Positions 51,401 to 60,083 of a stretch of 64,000 bases of DNA are shown here, one piece after another. A program made the translations under genes and the position numbers. Below the pieces are notes generated by a model. The model was not told the origin of the DNA, searched no databases, and was given only the letters and a program-made list of their open reading frames with translations. Source of the stretch: Symbiodinium sp. CCMP2592 (taxonomy: Eukaryota; Sar; Dinophyceae; Suessiales; Symbiodiniaceae); the NCBI GenBank assembly GCA_905221615.1, contig CAJNDT010006155.1:62001-126000 (forward strand), written 5' to 3'. The number at the start of each line of letters is the position of its first letter. Position 1 is the stretch's first letter.

Positions 51401-53098
51401 AAAATCACGAAACGGTGCTCACGCAATCCGCAGACACGAACGTCTGACCTTCCGGTCCTTCTGCGGAAGGTTCAAGCGAACCAGCCTTACGAGCCGGGCT
51501 CAAGCTGAACATGCCGGCCACTGACTCAGCCGTCTGACTCCTCTTTTCGAAATGCAGCCGGAGTAACTCGACTGCTTGCGGCATGCCAGATGAGTAGATG
51601 CTGGCAATGCCCTTGGCAACGTCGATGTAGTTCAGGGCTGCTGTGGTGCAGGCCTGGGGCCACGCAGACGGAGCCTGAGATCCCAGAAACTTTTCCCTTG
51701 CCTGTGGCACGCCGTAGCCGTGCAAGTGCCTGTAGCCCATGGCCATCAAGGCACCTGGATGGCCTGGTCATGAGCTGCAAAGAGCGCCGGTTTTGGAAGG
51801 CCGAAGGAAGGCTGGCCTGCTGTGGAGGCGGCATACAGGTGTAAGACAGCTAGGGCCTGCCAGAACACTTGCAAGATCTGGAGAGCTTCGATGTGCTTCG
51901 TGGACCTCGTTCCGTCGCAGATCATCCTCAGCATGAGCACCACATGCTGCATGCTCCCAATATCTCCCATGCAGACTTTCTTTGGCAAGTTCAAAGCCCG
52001 AGGTTCGCTGCTCTCGGCCGAGGCGTAGAGGATGGCCAGATTGTACTGCGCATCCGGCTCACCCACGGCAGCTGCTTCCTCGAAGAGCTCTTTGGCCTCG
52101 ACTTCGTGCGAGGCGCTTTTGCCTTTTGCCATTTCATCTTCCAGCTTTCATGGGGCCCGGGCCCGGGTGAGGTTCCGATCTACCCCGGCTCCGACCCAAT
52201 GCAGCTCGCCGAGAGAGTTCTTGCATGCAGCGGTCTCCAACTGATCCGCCTCAGCCGCGTCCTCTCAGGCAGCTCTGACAGAGTGGCATGCCTCCCCGCC
52301 TTTCACCTTTCAAGCTCCGGGCCTCTTTGGTGAGGCAGCCGGTCAGTATTGCCAGGGCCTGGCAGAACTGCGCAACCTACAGACACAAGAGAGCTCCCGT
52401 AGCTGCTCCGCGGCCTTGGAATCATCGCCACTCCTCCAAGTGTCGCAAAACCCTGCACAAGCACTTTCGCGGTCTCATGCTGGCCTGAATGCTTGCAGAG
52501 CCCTCTCCACGTCGGTCCAGGAGTTATTCTGGCCTCGCAACAGTCCCGCAGACACACACATACAGACAGACACACGAAACACAAAAGGCCAGCCCCAAGG
52601 CCCAGGCTTAGAGCGGAATCCGCTTCATCGATTGCATCATCGGATGTCAGCTGCAGCAACACAGCCTCCCGAGGCTTATTCCACAGCTTATTATCAAGAC
52701 CCACTACTAGCAGGTGCTTGCTCATGCACGGCTACAAAAACAAACTCGTTTCGCACAAATCATGTGATGTGCCAGCTGTGCGCTGAAACACGGGTGTTTG
52801 CTCACAATTTCTCGGGGCGGTGGCAGCACAATCCAAGCTTGAGAATTCGACTTGCTTCCCGAAATCTCGGACCTCTGGCCATGCGTAGCAGCAGAAAGAA
52901 AACTTCATGAGCAAGATGAACAACCGCATGACAATAGCAGAGGGTAACGAAATAGCCAAGAAGTCTGTACAGCGGTATATAGAATGATGCTCAAAGCCAC
53001 ATGTCCAGAGTCCATAGTATGTGCACATGCAAACAGACCTTCAAGAAGTAGATGGTCGCCAGGAGCGCCAGGCTGATCAACAGCACCCGCAGGAGCAT
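45401..53098 (-). CDS. SEL1L/Hrd3-type ERAD adaptor, multi-exon
   Basis: Sel1-like repeats (~36-residue helical pairs with ALxxLGxxYxxGxGVxxD) run through at least ten exons in SEL1L order: signal-peptide exon 53098-53039 (MLLRVLLISLALLATIYFLK), LFEEAAAVGEPDAQYNLAIL (~52080), MAMGYRHLHGYGVPQ (~51730), LFVQIATSGDSAVAAAIGKR with LLGIEGFKQDYQKA (~51340), MAANRQHSGALALLGYMYCL (~51160), LETAYAYFVTAASSNDPLGH and GLGYIYFRGT (~48710), AFKHFNESAFGGSSDGMFNL (~47500), MFLKLAEAGHE and EVSQMNAAHLFDHG (~46780), FYELSAEQGSASSELRLGDY (~46390), ALARYRKTADMTVTGEW with FNLGFMHQFGIGI (~46050), NMAKQHYFRCREVDPSGLHA (~45850). The last exon has a hydrophobic helix, LRLHVLFLHVLAVIIMELLA, like the C-terminal anchor. 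SEL1L/Hrd3 sits in the ER membrane and delivers misfolded lumenal proteins to the Hrd1 ubiquitin ligase. Assignment of the signal exon to this gene is inferred. Confidence 0.85.
47960..48020. repeat. CT-led hairpin repeat, copy in SEL1L intron
   Basis: TTTCTTTCTCCAGGGCTAGG, then GTGAAGGGGTTCCCCCTCCAC, a short G/C hairpin. It matches the element at 53655-53700 in both the pyrimidine lead and the CCAGGGCTAGGGTG core. Confidence 0.6.
48830..48870. repeat. (TG)n microsatellite
   Basis: TG run at about 48843-48868 inside the SEL1L intron, followed by TGTACA/CATGTG near-palindromes. Confidence 0.85.
49150..50270. other. AT-richer island inside a SEL1L intron
   Basis: Between the Sel1 exons at 48.7 and 50.8-51.2 kb the base composition falls well below the surrounding GC. 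The stretch has no CAATTG, no supported gene, and a plus-strand frame (49754-50095) of ordinary composition. It could be an inserted repeat or an organelle-like fragment; I recognise neither. Confidence 0.4.
50330..50600. repeat. ACAT/GCAT tetranucleotide microsatellite
   Basis: Imperfect (ACAT)n with GCAT, CTAC and TATA variants over about 270 bp, with a shorter ATGC/ATGT stretch at 50835-50910. All long ORFs here, on both strands, are Tyr/Ile/His/Thr repeats produced by it. Confidence 0.93.
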
Positions 53099-53589
53099 GA
53101 GGGTCGCTCCCTGCGGCAGGGGTCCAGTCTGAGAAAGACTCGGCATGTATACGTGCAGCATGTATGTATACGTACTAGTACATGAATGCCGCCAACATCA
53201 GTCTCTCTTTCTTTCTTTCTCTCTTCTTCTGCAGGGCATGAGGGGCTTCGAAACCCCCCGGGCACATGGCCCCCCCATATGTTATGGGGCTTTGAGGGAG
53301 TGTAAAACGATAACTGTTCCCCCTGCAAGAGTAGTGAAGTATACTGGCCTATGGAAGGTTCAGGGTTCGCAGTTATTTTACGACACACTACGATGCCGCG
53401 ACAGACCATCATGGGGAGATAAACATCAGTAACTGCCATAGCTAGAACTAATGGTGCCCCGGTCGTCGGTGGCTTTGGTAAGACTCTGTTTGTCAGCTTG
53501 CTGCACAATGCACATTGCAGTGGAAACGAAAAGGTAAGGCATCTACGGGGTATGTGGAATAACAAACATTCGGCAAGCCGACCGGGTCC
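53099..53589. other. Upstream region of the SEL1L gene
   Basis: A TTTCTCAG acceptor-like site lies at ~53131, 33 bp before the proposed start; in dinoflagellates such sites accept the trans-spliced leader. The rest holds a CTTTCTTTCT run at 53203-53232 followed by GCAGGGCATGAGGGGCTTCG, resembling the hairpin repeats nearby. Confidence 0.4.
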
Positions 53590-53618
53590 TCTCTCTCTCT
53601 CTCTGTTTCTCTCCCTCT

Positions 53619-53654
<36 letters not shown>

Positions 53655-53740
53655 CTTTCGCCAGGGCTAGGGTGTAGGGGATTGACCCCCTACACCGCTC
53701 TCTCTCTCTCTCTCTCTTTTCTTCAGCACAGGCTCTCTTC
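53590..53740. repeat. (CT)n tract with embedded hairpin repeat
   Basis: CT microsatellite from 53590 to 53720, interrupted at 53663-53698 by GCCAGGGCTAGGGTGTAGGG, ATTGA, CCCCCTACACC: a stem of GGTGTAGGGG with CCCCTACACC. Same core as the element at 47.97 kb. Confidence 0.85.
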
Positions 53741-54892
53741 GCTTCACTTCGCTTCGCAGGGGTCAGGCTCCAGCGCGCCAAGGCGCCCCCTTTCCCCCCT
53801 TTGAGGTGGAAGGGGCTTTGGGGCTGTAGCGCACGGGGTTGTTCCCCGAGGTCGGTTAGGCTGGTAGCGTCTGTCTGTCGGTACAACCCCCCCTTTCCCT
53901 GAACACTAACGCGCCTCCCGGCCTCGTCTCCCCGCTCACTTTAGCCATATCCTTGGCCCTGCGACAGACAGAAACCCCCAGTAGTTACAGCGGCCTCTGG
54001 TCACTTCCCCCGTAACAAGAACAACTAAGGTCCGTGCTTTAGTTTTGGGGTGTGACTTGGGGGTAGTGTGCAGACAGCTTGTGGACTTAGTACATGGTAT
54101 GACACTCTTCCCCTTGGTGTTGGCCTTTTGCTGACACTACGTTCAGAAGTGGTACGAATTTCAGGCACACCTCTATCTGGAAGCAGAGTATGCAGGAGAA
54201 GAAGGGGGGCGTGTGGCTCCCCCGGTATGGTAGTGGTCTATATGGCTCCGCGGCCCGTCAGAGTTAGGCTTGGCTGTAGTAGTGCAACGTTTAAAAGGTT
54301 GTGCTCCCCCGCACTTAGTGCGTCTCACTTCTGCTCAGGTGTTCTTGTACACGTTGTAGAGCGCCCCGCCGTCTTTTGGCTACGATCTTCTTTCGCATCT
54401 GGCGGGCTTTCTTGAGCAGTCCCCCCCCCCCCGGGTTTGTCGACCCGTGGAAGCGGCATGCTGGTCCATTGTACCACGTAGTGTGTGCATCACTACGTCA
54501 CTACGTCCCCCTGCTTGCCCAAGTCACGATCTTGAAGTTGACAAAGTCCCTCACCCAATGGAGTGGTTCTTTGTGCAAACCGTGGCTGTCGAGTCAAAGG
54601 CGCACGCGACGAAGAAGTGCGTCCCCCTCTGCTTTGAAGCGCCCGCGCAGAAGGTCTTGCAATTGCGAGGTCGCCGGTCTCGAGGTAGGATTTCGTTCGT
54701 GCCGCTCGCGAGTATGGCTAGGCTTTCCCCGGTCCTAAAGAGGGGCCACGGGAGCACGGTGGCGACAGGCACAGGGACTCAAGCGCCGCTGGGAAAACCG
54801 GGAAGGCTCCCCTGGAGTAACAGTCCAGGTTAACCCCCCCGGCTCCCCCCCGATGCAAGGAGGCGGCACAAGCCCCCAAGCAAAGGTGCAGC
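53741..54892. other. Long spacer, no gene supported
   Basis: GC-rich, with poly-C at 54420-54431. Plus frames at 54068-54833 are open but without a family signal. Nothing is called. Confidence 0.4.
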
Positions 54893-54908
54893 ACTTGAGC
54901 CAAACAGG

Positions 54909-54909
<1 letters not shown>
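54893..54909 (-). other. Possible relict spliced-leader sequence
   Basis: On the plus strand CTTGAGCCAAACAGGCT matches the reverse complement of the dinoflagellate spliced leader's 3' part at 15 of 17 positions (the first 11 exact). Relict leaders mark genes re-inserted from trans-spliced mRNA. Downstream on the minus strand no gene is recognisable, so this may be chance. Confidence 0.3.
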
Positions 54910-54969
<60 letters not shown>

Positions 54970-54971
54970 AC

Positions 54972-55006
<35 letters not shown>

Positions 55007-55170
55007 TGTGTGTGTGTGCGTGTATGTATATCTTTAACTATACCTCTTCTATGTCTGAGTCTATGTCCATGTCCATCTGTCCAGCCATGTGTGTGTGTGG
55101 GTGAATATTTATGTATGTGTGTGTGTATATATTTACTATGCGAATATATATATATATATATGTAGCAAAC
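54910..55170. repeat. Compound microsatellite (CT)n-(TA)n-(CA)n-(TG)n
   Basis: CT at 54909-54963, TA at 54969-54996, CA/TG to 55020, then GT-rich 55088-55130 and TA at 55145-55162. Frames in it are repeat products. Confidence 0.95.
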
Positions 55171-55810
55171 AAATGCTTACGGAGATGAGAACCCTTGCTT
55201 TGAAAAGGCGAGCAGCACCAGCCAGCCACGCCGCGACATACGTTTATGCACATACACAGGTACAGATGCACATATACATGGTCACATGCAGCTGTGCTCC
55301 GAAGACGTACGCACCATGCGTTGTATGTGTATGGCAAAGTCTCAGGAGAAGTTGTGTTGGGTGATCCCAGCCTCCTGGTGCTTCCACGGTGCTCACCCCT
55401 CCCTCTACCGAGACCTCCACCGCACCCCCACATGTCCCATTTTGCCAAAGCCAAAGAACTGCCGGGATGAGCCACGGAGATGACAGCTTCTGCAAGGTAA
55501 TTCGATTTCATGCGGGAGTGCAGAGGCGAAGATCATGGCAGCTTGAGATTGATGTCTTTTGCCACTCGCGGCAGGGACAGCCATCGGGCCAATCAGAGGG
55601 CGATGGCGGGTGTGGTCCCTTCGAAGCCTGGGTCATCGCATCAGATTAGCTGACATCCAACACACCATAATTTGCCGCCGAGGACGGCACTCAGGGCGGC
55701 CCTGTCCAAGCTTTGCCACACAAACTCGCGCATGTCCTGCATGCCCACGCAGCATGAAGGGATACAACCTGATGCAATTGTCGCAGCCTGTGAAACGTGG
55801 AGGCCATTTC
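55171..55810. other. Spacer 3' of the parvulin gene
   Basis: Open frames on both strands without preference. A minus block at ~55740-55660 reads QDMREFVWQSLDRAALSAVL, a possible exon of a further gene, but alone it cannot be placed. Confidence 0.35.
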
Positions 55811-57140
55811 TCATTCGAAGCGCCCGACGAGGTGCACGCCCTTTCTCCGCCAGAAGAAGGCCCACATGTCAGCTACCAGTGCTTCCAATGAAAGGGGGTT
55901 GGAGGCAGCTTCTTCCCCTCGTTTCATCGGCCTCGGAGGTTTCGAGAACGTCCGAGATGGTGCCGATCTTCATCTCGAAGGAGGCCTCTGAGAGAAACTC
56001 TCTGTCTCTCCGCTCTGCTTCCTGCTCCTTCCGCTCCGTCCGCCCGCCTTCGCGATCTCATAGCCACCGAAGAGCTTCTTCTTCTTGGTGATGGGCCTCC
56101 GCTCTTTCTGGTCACGTGCTCTCAGAGAACCTTCGCCGGGCCCCAGGCCCCAAGTCGCCGCCGACTTTTGCGGAGATCTGCCCAAGGGATCCACATGCAA
56201 TAAGCTGCTCTAAGCCTTGAAGCTGCAAAGCAAGGTGCAAAAATCGCAGAGCATCTGACATCGTCATCACTCTCGGCTTTGGCATAGTTCTCGAACTTCT
56301 TTTGCAAGGCCTGGTTCTAGTTTCACACAGCAGAGCCTTGGGGGATCGACATGCGGTCGGCACGGCCTGGGCCCCGCCCCCGTAAGCCACGTTCTCAAGC
56401 TTGAACTTCAGGGCCTTCAAGGACTCCTTGGCCTTGCGTGGTGCGAACCCTTAGCCCTTGGTGTCGTCGTGAAACCCGTCTCCATGTGGCCTCCTTCTTG
56501 CTCCAAGTTATCTGGCTTTGCCGCCAGGACTTTGCGGGCTTTCCGAAGAAGTCCCTGCCAGAACAGGGTGAGCAGTCGGCAGAGAGGCAAAGAGAGAGAG
56601 AGAGAGAGAGAGAAAGTGAGAGAGAGACAGAGCACGGCCTGCACCCAAGAGAAGTGTAACAATTGATGGTGATGATGATGGTGATGATGGTGATGATGAT
56701 GATGACTCTACTCATGCTGGATGCCCGCATGGAGTGTACAGCAGAGTCACAGCCTGTGCTTCTTGAGGATGTGCCAAATTCGAGCTTCGCCCTTCTGGAC
56801 GGCCCTCTCAGGAAGCTTGTTAGCCTCGTGACGCTGCACAGCGATTCCAGATCAGGGCTGCAGCGGCCACCGCACCGGGCCTCCTTCTTCTCCTCCTCCG
56901 CCTTCTGCCGCTTCTCCTTCTCTATGATTTTTTCCAAGGGATCTTTGGAGGACCTGTATCACTGGAGGCAGTGAGGCAAGAATTCACGGCTGTGCCGGGC
57001 GAAGCCTTGATGACGGTCGCTCAAACTGCGTCTGCCCGCTTTCATGCTGGTAGTAGACCAGTCCAGGCTGCGGGCGCACAGGCATTTTGCGGTACTCATC
57101 GCAAGAAAGCTTCAAGTGAACCTCTAAAGCGTCACAGGAG
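55811..57140 (-). CDS. Pin1-type parvulin peptidyl-prolyl isomerase with degenerate WW domain, multi-exon
   Basis: Exons in order: ~57133-57010, EYRKMPVRPQPGLVYYQHES then GQTQFERPSS, a WW-like module; ~56950-56880, EKIIEKEKRQKAEEEKKEA, a charged helix; ~56840-56760, PERAVQKGEARIWHILKKHR, the parvulin RVRHILVKH strand; ~56555-56480, GKPAKSWRQSQITWSKKEA, matching the parvulin SSWR...ITRTKEEA block; ~56425-56380, AKESLKALKFKLENV; ~56320-56260, QKKFENYAKAESDDDV; ~56180-56150, SAKVGGDLGP, the GGDLG motif; ~56030-55920, EFLSEASFEMKIGTISDVLE; ~55850-55811, KGVHLVGRFE and stop, the G(V/Y)H(I/L)I-R end. Pin1-type enzymes isomerise Ser/Thr-Pro bonds. Cys113-type residue is not identified. Introns contain GA and GAT microsatellites. 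The 5' end is not fixed. Confidence 0.75.
56590..56710. repeat. (GA)n and (GAT)n microsatellites in a parvulin intron
   Basis: GA run at 56592-56627 and a GATGATG run at 56665-56705, both between the HILKKH exon and the SWR exon. Confidence 0.9.
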
Positions 57141-57858
57141 TTGCAGAAGCCGGTGCAGGCAGCTCTTGCTTTCTTCTCCGCTTCTTCTTGGATTCTTGGA
57201 TATATGCGAAGCTCTCACTTCACAGCTCCGGCGCTGCCATGGCCCATGGCTCGAAGCTCCTTTTCACTCCGCTCTAAGCGGTGCGTGCCCCACTTGAAGC
57301 CCTGGCAGAGGCCCTAGCAGTGAGAACGAGCTTGGGCAACTCAGGCTGTTGCGCCTACGGAGAAGCGGAGCGCCTTGAAGAAGAGTCAGAGCGGAGCGGA
57401 GAGAAGTGAGCTAGGTCTTCAGAAGCTTCACGACAGATCGCGACGGCATGTCACACTGTGCAACCTAAGAACACAGAAACTTTGATTTTGGCTTCTTCGA
57501 GTCGAGTCATCCGAACACGTATCCGCGGGTCACGAAGACTCCTGGTCCTGTGCCGGAAGCACTCAAAGTACACAGCTTTCTGATCTGTCAAACTTTCCCA
57601 AAACTTCCTATAGAGGCACAGGACTCGAGTACTGGTACTTGCCACAATTATGCGTATTAGCACATTTGGCTTCGGCCTACCAAACCTGGGCCGAGCCAAG
57701 CGGGGCGCATCGTCAGGGACTCAGCGGACCATCCGCTGAGAGCAGCTCGAGCACTAAAACAGATCCTCATGCTCGATGTACTGCTCGACTCTAAATGCCT
57801 GCAAGGCAATTCTGGAACCAATTTTTGGTGACACCGACGGCCGACGCCCAGGACAGGC
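57141..57858. other. Upstream region of the parvulin gene
   Basis: Minus frames reading ESKKKRRRKQELPAPASATP (~57190-57140) may be coding and could be the N-terminus of the parvulin. From 57300 to 57858 nothing is supported. Confidence 0.4.
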
Positions 57859-58125
57859 TCAGTCCAGGATGAGACATTCCTCAGCCTTGGCACTGTCATC
57901 GACGATAGTGGCCGAACCCAGAACGGGAGGGTTTGCTGGAGGCGGAGGCATCCCAGGATGCCATCCATAGCCGAAGTCTTTCGCAGGTTCGCTCGTCGAC
58001 AGAATCTCTGGGCCCTTCCATTTTGGCTCCCACGGAGTCGCGGATGCCGAGAGCCCTGGCTGGGCGCCCAGAAGGTAGACTCCCTCGCGCTCTCGCAGCT
58101 CGTTGGGATCCAGCGAGCTCAGATC
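57859..58125 (-). CDS. Last exon of an unknown gene, 88 codons
   Basis: Opens right after a CTCTGCCCCAG acceptor and reads DLSSLDPNELREREGVYLLG, then SATPWEPKWKGPEILSTSEP, KDFGYGWHPGMPPPPANPPV, and ends SATIVDDSAKAEECLILD before TGA at 57859. A TGA lies just upstream in the intron, so the acceptor is well placed. Too short for ATG-based detection but with clear protein-like composition. Family unknown; the gene's upstream exons must lie in 58.2-60.0 kb, or it is the end of the cold-shock/FN3 gene. Confidence 0.6.
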   Translation of the reverse strand, partial: DLSSLDPNELREREGVYLLGAQPGLSASATPWEPKWKGPEILSTSEPAKDFGYGWHPGMPPPPANPPVLGSATIVDDSAKAEECLILD

Positions 58126-60083
58126 CTGGGGCAGAGCTCAGAATGCAAGGCCTAGTTCGGACGAAGCTGTGAAGAGCTGGTCACGACGTCGACAGGACAT
58201 GTGCTACTGTATGAACTACAAGACACCAAAACGGAGCTCACCAACTTGGTACCGGATGCAACCGATGTTTTGAAAACCGCCCTGGCCCTCACGTCACTGT
58301 GACAAGCTGGCAGAAAGAACAAAGCTCATTACTACATACAACATGATCTAGTCAGAAACACTGATTGAGCTTGCATGCTATGCATTTGCACCATACGGAA
58401 AATGTACGCCAAGGTAGCAATCGCAATATGCAGCTGGCGACCATCTCACTGAACATGTTGCTCAAGTGATGTTGGAGCACCTTTTTCGCCACTCGCAGTC
58501 TATGACTTCTGAGTGCGCAGCGAAAGGCCTGATTATCTACAGGCGAGCACTGGAGCCTTGGAGAAAACTGATGCACTGGAATGGCGGTCGGAACAGTAAC
58601 CTGCAGGCTCAAATGAATGCACCCGGTGAGGCCGCGAGAGCCTTCAGGAACATGTTTGGTGCGCGTTTCATCGTTATCAATTTGCTAGCGAGGCATGTCC
58701 ACTCCAAGATGTGTGCCTCAAACATCTTGCTCGCCCCCGATTCTTCATCTCAGAGATGTTCATGTCAACTCGGCTTGACGGAAACGTGTTTTACGTCTGG
58801 ACCCTTGGGTCTTCAGCTCCGAAAGCCGTCCACGATCGTCGGACACGTCTTCGGTATGCGCGGAACGATCTTCATCTCCGCAGCGCAGAGTCAGTCAATT
58901 GACACAGAGTCTCCCCAGTGCTGAAATGCAAGAAAAATGATTGAGCACCTCGTCCGGCTTGAGGCGGTCTCGAATGGTTGCGGCCTTTCCATCTTCACCG
59001 CCGGCATGCTCGTCTTGCGCCTGCGTTCGTCGCTGCTGCGATGTCGTGTCACTGTCGCCTCGATGCTATGGCATGCTACTGGCCGGACCTGCACTGCCTT
59101 GAGCCACGGCTGGCAGCACTGATGACTCATGACTGATGACCTCTTATGGCTCTGGGCATCGCACCGGACATATCAGCGGAGCTGACCACGTCGATGGGCC
59201 GGGTGGCGACTCCCAGCCATCCGCGCCCACGCTTCGAACCTCACTGCGCAGGCATGTTTGCACTTCCGTCCTCTCACTGCTTCCTTCCGGCCTGGGCCAA
59301 GTAGAAGCGCCCCGGGGGTGGTGCCGGGCGAAGCCCGGCGACTCGCATCTCAACCAGCAGCCCAAGCTTCGCCTTCACGCGCGGTACCAGAGAATTCAAG
59401 ACTGGAAGAGACTGAGGTTCTCCGTTCAAGCGGAACCTCACCGCTGACTGTAAACTAGTGCATCAAAGATAGGATCTCACTTCTATCCCGGAGGACCAAC
59501 AGCCAAAACCTCCGGGGCGGGGCGAACGAAGCGCTCGAAGCTTGTGCCATCTCCCGCCTTCACAGGAGGACAGTGGATGCTGAAAAATGTGGGTGTTGCT
59601 TCCGAGTATGCAGACATGCGCGGTATCAAGACGGGATTGGCCCTACCCATCTGGCTCGCACAATCTGGCTAAATGGAACCTCTGGCAACTCTAGGACGCA
59701 GTGCCGAGGTGCTCGAATCTCCACCACATAAGATACTGCTTGCAACACGCATGGCCACCTCGGGCCAGACAGAGCTGAGTCACGTCATGCTCTCTCGACG
59801 GGCGCCATGCGGGAAAAAGCGGCCAAGGGACGTCACGTTCAACGCGAATCCGCGATCGTCACAGGTCTGCAATTCCGGCGCGGAAGGCGGCGGAACCACC
59901 AGACCTGCCGGAGATCGCCATGCCGGGGGTGGCGGCGCCGGCACCGGCGCCGGAGGAGGATAGCCTGCCAAGTTCAAGAATGCCAGAGTTCCCGAAGAAG
60001 GCATTGCTTAACCTGCATTCAGTTTTGCCTGTAGTTTGTAGTCAGCTCGGCATTTAAGATTTGAAGCTTTGTATGCTCAAAAG
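58126..60083. other. Region with scattered exon candidates, minus strand
   Basis: A minus block at ~59245-59150 reads EVRSVGADGWESPPGPSTWS then APLICPVRCPEP, which resembles the last strands of a fibronectin-III domain. 59990-59810 reads FLNLAGYPPPAPVPAPPPPA, a Pro-rich stretch like the one at 60.3 kb. 59030-58930 reads GGEDGKAATIRDRLKPDEVL. A plus-strand frame at 58466-58924 (152 codons) is also open. I cannot assemble these. Confidence 0.4.

Noticed and set aside
54718..55364. ORFs with RERERER and YIYIYI runs
   Set aside because: Encoded by CT and TA microsatellites.
58466..58924. Plus-strand ORF of 152 codons
   Set aside because: Open and ATG-led, but no family signal and it would be the only plus-strand gene; minus-strand exon-like pieces overlap it.
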